From a bacterium (GTDB lineage Bacteria > Verrucomicrobiota > Verrucomicrobiae > JAJYAR01), in assembly GCA_021779435.1 (NCBI GenBank), contig JAJYAR010000015.1:1-16945 (forward strand): a stretch of DNA of 16,945 bases. Reading direction: 5' to 3'. Below the pieces are notes generated by a model, which saw only the letters and a list, made by a program, of their open reading frames with translations, searched no databases and was not told where the DNA came from. Position numbers and translations under genes: made by a program. This document shows, piece after piece, positions 15,580 to 16,945 of the stretch. Numbering within the stretch: position 1 is the stretch's first letter; each line of letters begins with the position of its first letter.

Positions 15580-16476
15580 TCACGCGAACGGCCATACCCT
15601 TTCGATCGTTTTGCTCAACATCCACGACTTGTCGCCGGCGTTGAGGAATTTCATGTCGTCTTGGACGACGGTCAGCGCCTGGCGGTAGCTGATTTTCGCG
15701 AGACAGATGGGCCAGTCCGTGGCCCACATCAGACGCTGAGGGCCAAAGCTTTCGTGGAGGCGCTGGACGTATTTCTGGGCGTCGAGGAACGGGTACGGCT
15801 GGCGGGAGATGGACCAGGTGTGGGAGATTTTCACGAAGAGCCTGGGGAAGCGATTGAGCGCGATGAGGTTGTCGAGTTCCTGAGGGTGGTCGATGGGGCA
15901 GTCGGCCATGTGGTCGATGACGATGGTGAGCTCGGGGAAGCGTTCGGCGAGGCGGGCGACATCGGGCATCCGGGTGATGGTGGTGAGCAGCGTCATGGGA
16001 ACTTTGAGCTGCTCGCAGCGCTTCCAGAGAGGCGGCATGAGAGGGCCACGGATCCAATCGCCGGAGGCGTCGCCGGCGGGGCTCAAGCGCACGCCGCGGA
16101 AGCCTTGTTCCTCGGTGAGGCTTGAGAGGTGATCGGGGGCCGCGGGGTCGAGTGGATCGAGGCGGCAAACACCATGAAAATACCGCGGATACTGCCGCAG
16201 GACGCGGGCGAGGTAGCTGTTGTCGTAGCGGTAGTGGATGACCTGGATGATGACGGTTTTGGCCACGCCGTTGGCCTTCATGAGGTCGAGGAGCATCTCG
16301 GGCGTGCGGTCCTCGGCGGGCGGGTGCGTGGTTTCCTTTGCGAAGGGGTAGGCCCGGTCGTGCTTCCAGACGTGGACATGGGGGTCGAGGACGCGGTAGG
16401 CGGGCGGGACGGCGGAAGCACCGAGGCCGGCGCCGAGGCCGGCTAAAAGCAAATCTCTTCTTCCGGTTTCAAACAT
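15580..16476 (-). CDS. Tat-exported TIM-barrel amidohydrolase (Amidohydro_2, fuconolactonase-like)
   Basis: The 298 residues from ATG 16476 start with MFETGRRDLLLAGLG, a compact twin-arginine signal with an Ala/Gly-rich core. After it comes DPHVHVW (31-37), the metal-binding DxHxH motif of PF04909 amidohydrolases, then IDHM with H189 and the late Asp D254 in ATDWP. Relatives include L-fuconolactonase and 2-pyrone-4,6-dicarboxylate lactonase, so hydrolysis of a sugar lactone or similar ring is a fair guess; the substrate cannot be read. A TTG at 16488 could add four residues but has no better ribosome site. The gene overlaps the upstream isomerase gene by 8 bases, so they form an operon. Its end faces the ABC ATPase gene with a 4-base gap. 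Confidence 0.87.
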   Translation of the reverse strand: MFETGRRDLLLAGLGAGLGASAVPPAYRVLDPHVHVWKHDRAYPFAKETTHPPAEDRTPEMLLDLMKANGVAKTVIIQVIHYRYDNSYLARVLRQYPRYFHGVCRLDPLDPAAPDHLSSLTEEQGFRGVRLSPAGDASGDWIRGPLMPPLWKRCEQLKVPMTLLTTITRMPDVARLAERFPELTIVIDHMADCPIDHPQELDNLIALNRFPRLFVKISHTWSISRQPYPFLDAQKYVQRLHESFGPQRLMWATDWPICLAKISYRQALTVVQDDMKFLNAGDKSWMLSKTIERVWPFA

Positions 16477-16945
16477 AAATGGGCTCAAGTGTCTTTGTAA
16501 TGTAGGCTCCGCAGCGCTCGTAGCTGACCTTGGGCCCCTGGCGCGCGATGTCGAGGTCGACGCAGATCCAGCCCTGGTAGGACATCGACTTAAGCACGCG
16601 GTGGCAGGCAGGGAAGTCGATTTCGCCGTCGCCTAAGTCGAAGATGGCCTCGCGGAAGCCTTGGGGGAGCGCAGCCCGGCGGGCGTCTTTGTAATCGAGC
16701 AACGTGATGCGGGAGTGGTAGCGGGCCAGGATGGCGGCGACATCGCCTCCGGCGAGATGGATGTGGGCGGTATCGGGAGAGAAGTGGAAGCGGCGCGGGT
16801 CGGTTTGCGCCATGCAGCGGTCGATCTCTTCCGGCGTCTGGACCATCTGGCCCAGGTGGTTATGGAGTCCGGCGCGGAAGCCCATTACGCCGGCGATGTC
16901 TCCGAGTTGGTTGAAGCTTTCACACATGGTTTTGAACCCCTGTGG
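16469..16945 (-). CDS. Sugar phosphate isomerase/epimerase, xylose-isomerase-like TIM barrel, 5' partial
   Basis: The frame is open to the right edge (the residues before the internal Met read PQGFKT), so the gene starts outside the window and 158 residues are seen. The sequence shows GLHNHLGQ, FSPDTAHIHLAG and LLDYKDAR, the His, Asp/His and Asp clusters that bind metal in AP_endonuc_2 (PF01261) family sugar isomerases and epimerases such as IolE and relatives. The end, GEIDFPACHRVLKSM then YQGWICVDLD, is also standard for the family. The usual final catalytic Glu position appears as Asp in VDLD, which may be a family variant. It overlaps the amidohydrolase gene by 8 bases and probably acts in the same sugar or polyol pathway. 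The specific sugar is unknown. Confidence 0.88.
   Translation of the reverse strand, partial: PQGFKTMCESFNQLGDIAGVMGFRAGLHNHLGQMVQTPEEIDRCMAQTDPRRFHFSPDTAHIHLAGGDVAAILARYHSRITLLDYKDARRAALPQGFREAIFDLGDGEIDFPACHRVLKSMSYQGWICVDLDIARQGPKVSYERCGAYITKTLEPIYV

Overview
The window is high-G+C bacterial DNA with chromosomal housekeeping genes. It most likely comes from an acidobacterium of the Solibacter/Bryobacter group. The clearest clue is the first, partial protein, which ends in the C-terminal domain catalogued as TIGR03437 and is best known from Candidatus Solibacter. Several Tat-exported hydrolases, TTG starts and a dnaE-accA pair fit that placement, but it is an inference from protein style rather than from a marker gene.

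Layout. (1) Positions 2-4483, plus strand: the end of a secreted TIGR03437-type protein, an alanyl-tRNA editing protein (AlaX type) starting on a TTG inside the preceding stop region, and a 968-residue Tat-exported protein that joins a GH36 alpha-galactosidase domain to an alginate-lyase-family domain. (2) Positions 4499-6142, minus strand: a membrane Ser/Thr protein kinase with a zinc ribbon and a two-helix membrane module, probably expressed from a leaderless promoter. (3) Position 6143 onward: a 284-base divergent intergenic region, then dnaE, accA and a small membrane protein, all tightly packed. (4) Positions 11150-13240: a hybrid histidine kinase with a polytopic, MASE1-like membrane sensor. 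(5) Positions 13409-15575: a periplasmic adaptor and an ABC ATPase of MacA/MacB-LolD type, with no permease following. (6) Positions 15580-16945, minus strand: a Tat-exported amidohydrolase overlapping the end of a sugar phosphate isomerase/epimerase that runs off the window.

How the parts relate. dnaE-accA is a gene order also seen in E. coli and is ordinary core metabolism and replication. The accessory interest is in three places. The first is the two-activity polysaccharide enzyme (3'-half lyase, 5'-half glycosidase), which suggests attack on an acidic, galactose-decorated glycan. The second is the kinase, whose C-terminal membrane module resembles the two-helix domain associated with TRADD-N proteins in predicted bacterial conflict systems. 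The third is the adaptor/ATPase pair lacking its membrane partner. No mobile element, CRISPR array, rRNA or tRNA gene was recognised. The only long non-coding stretch is 6143-6426; the next is 13241-13408.
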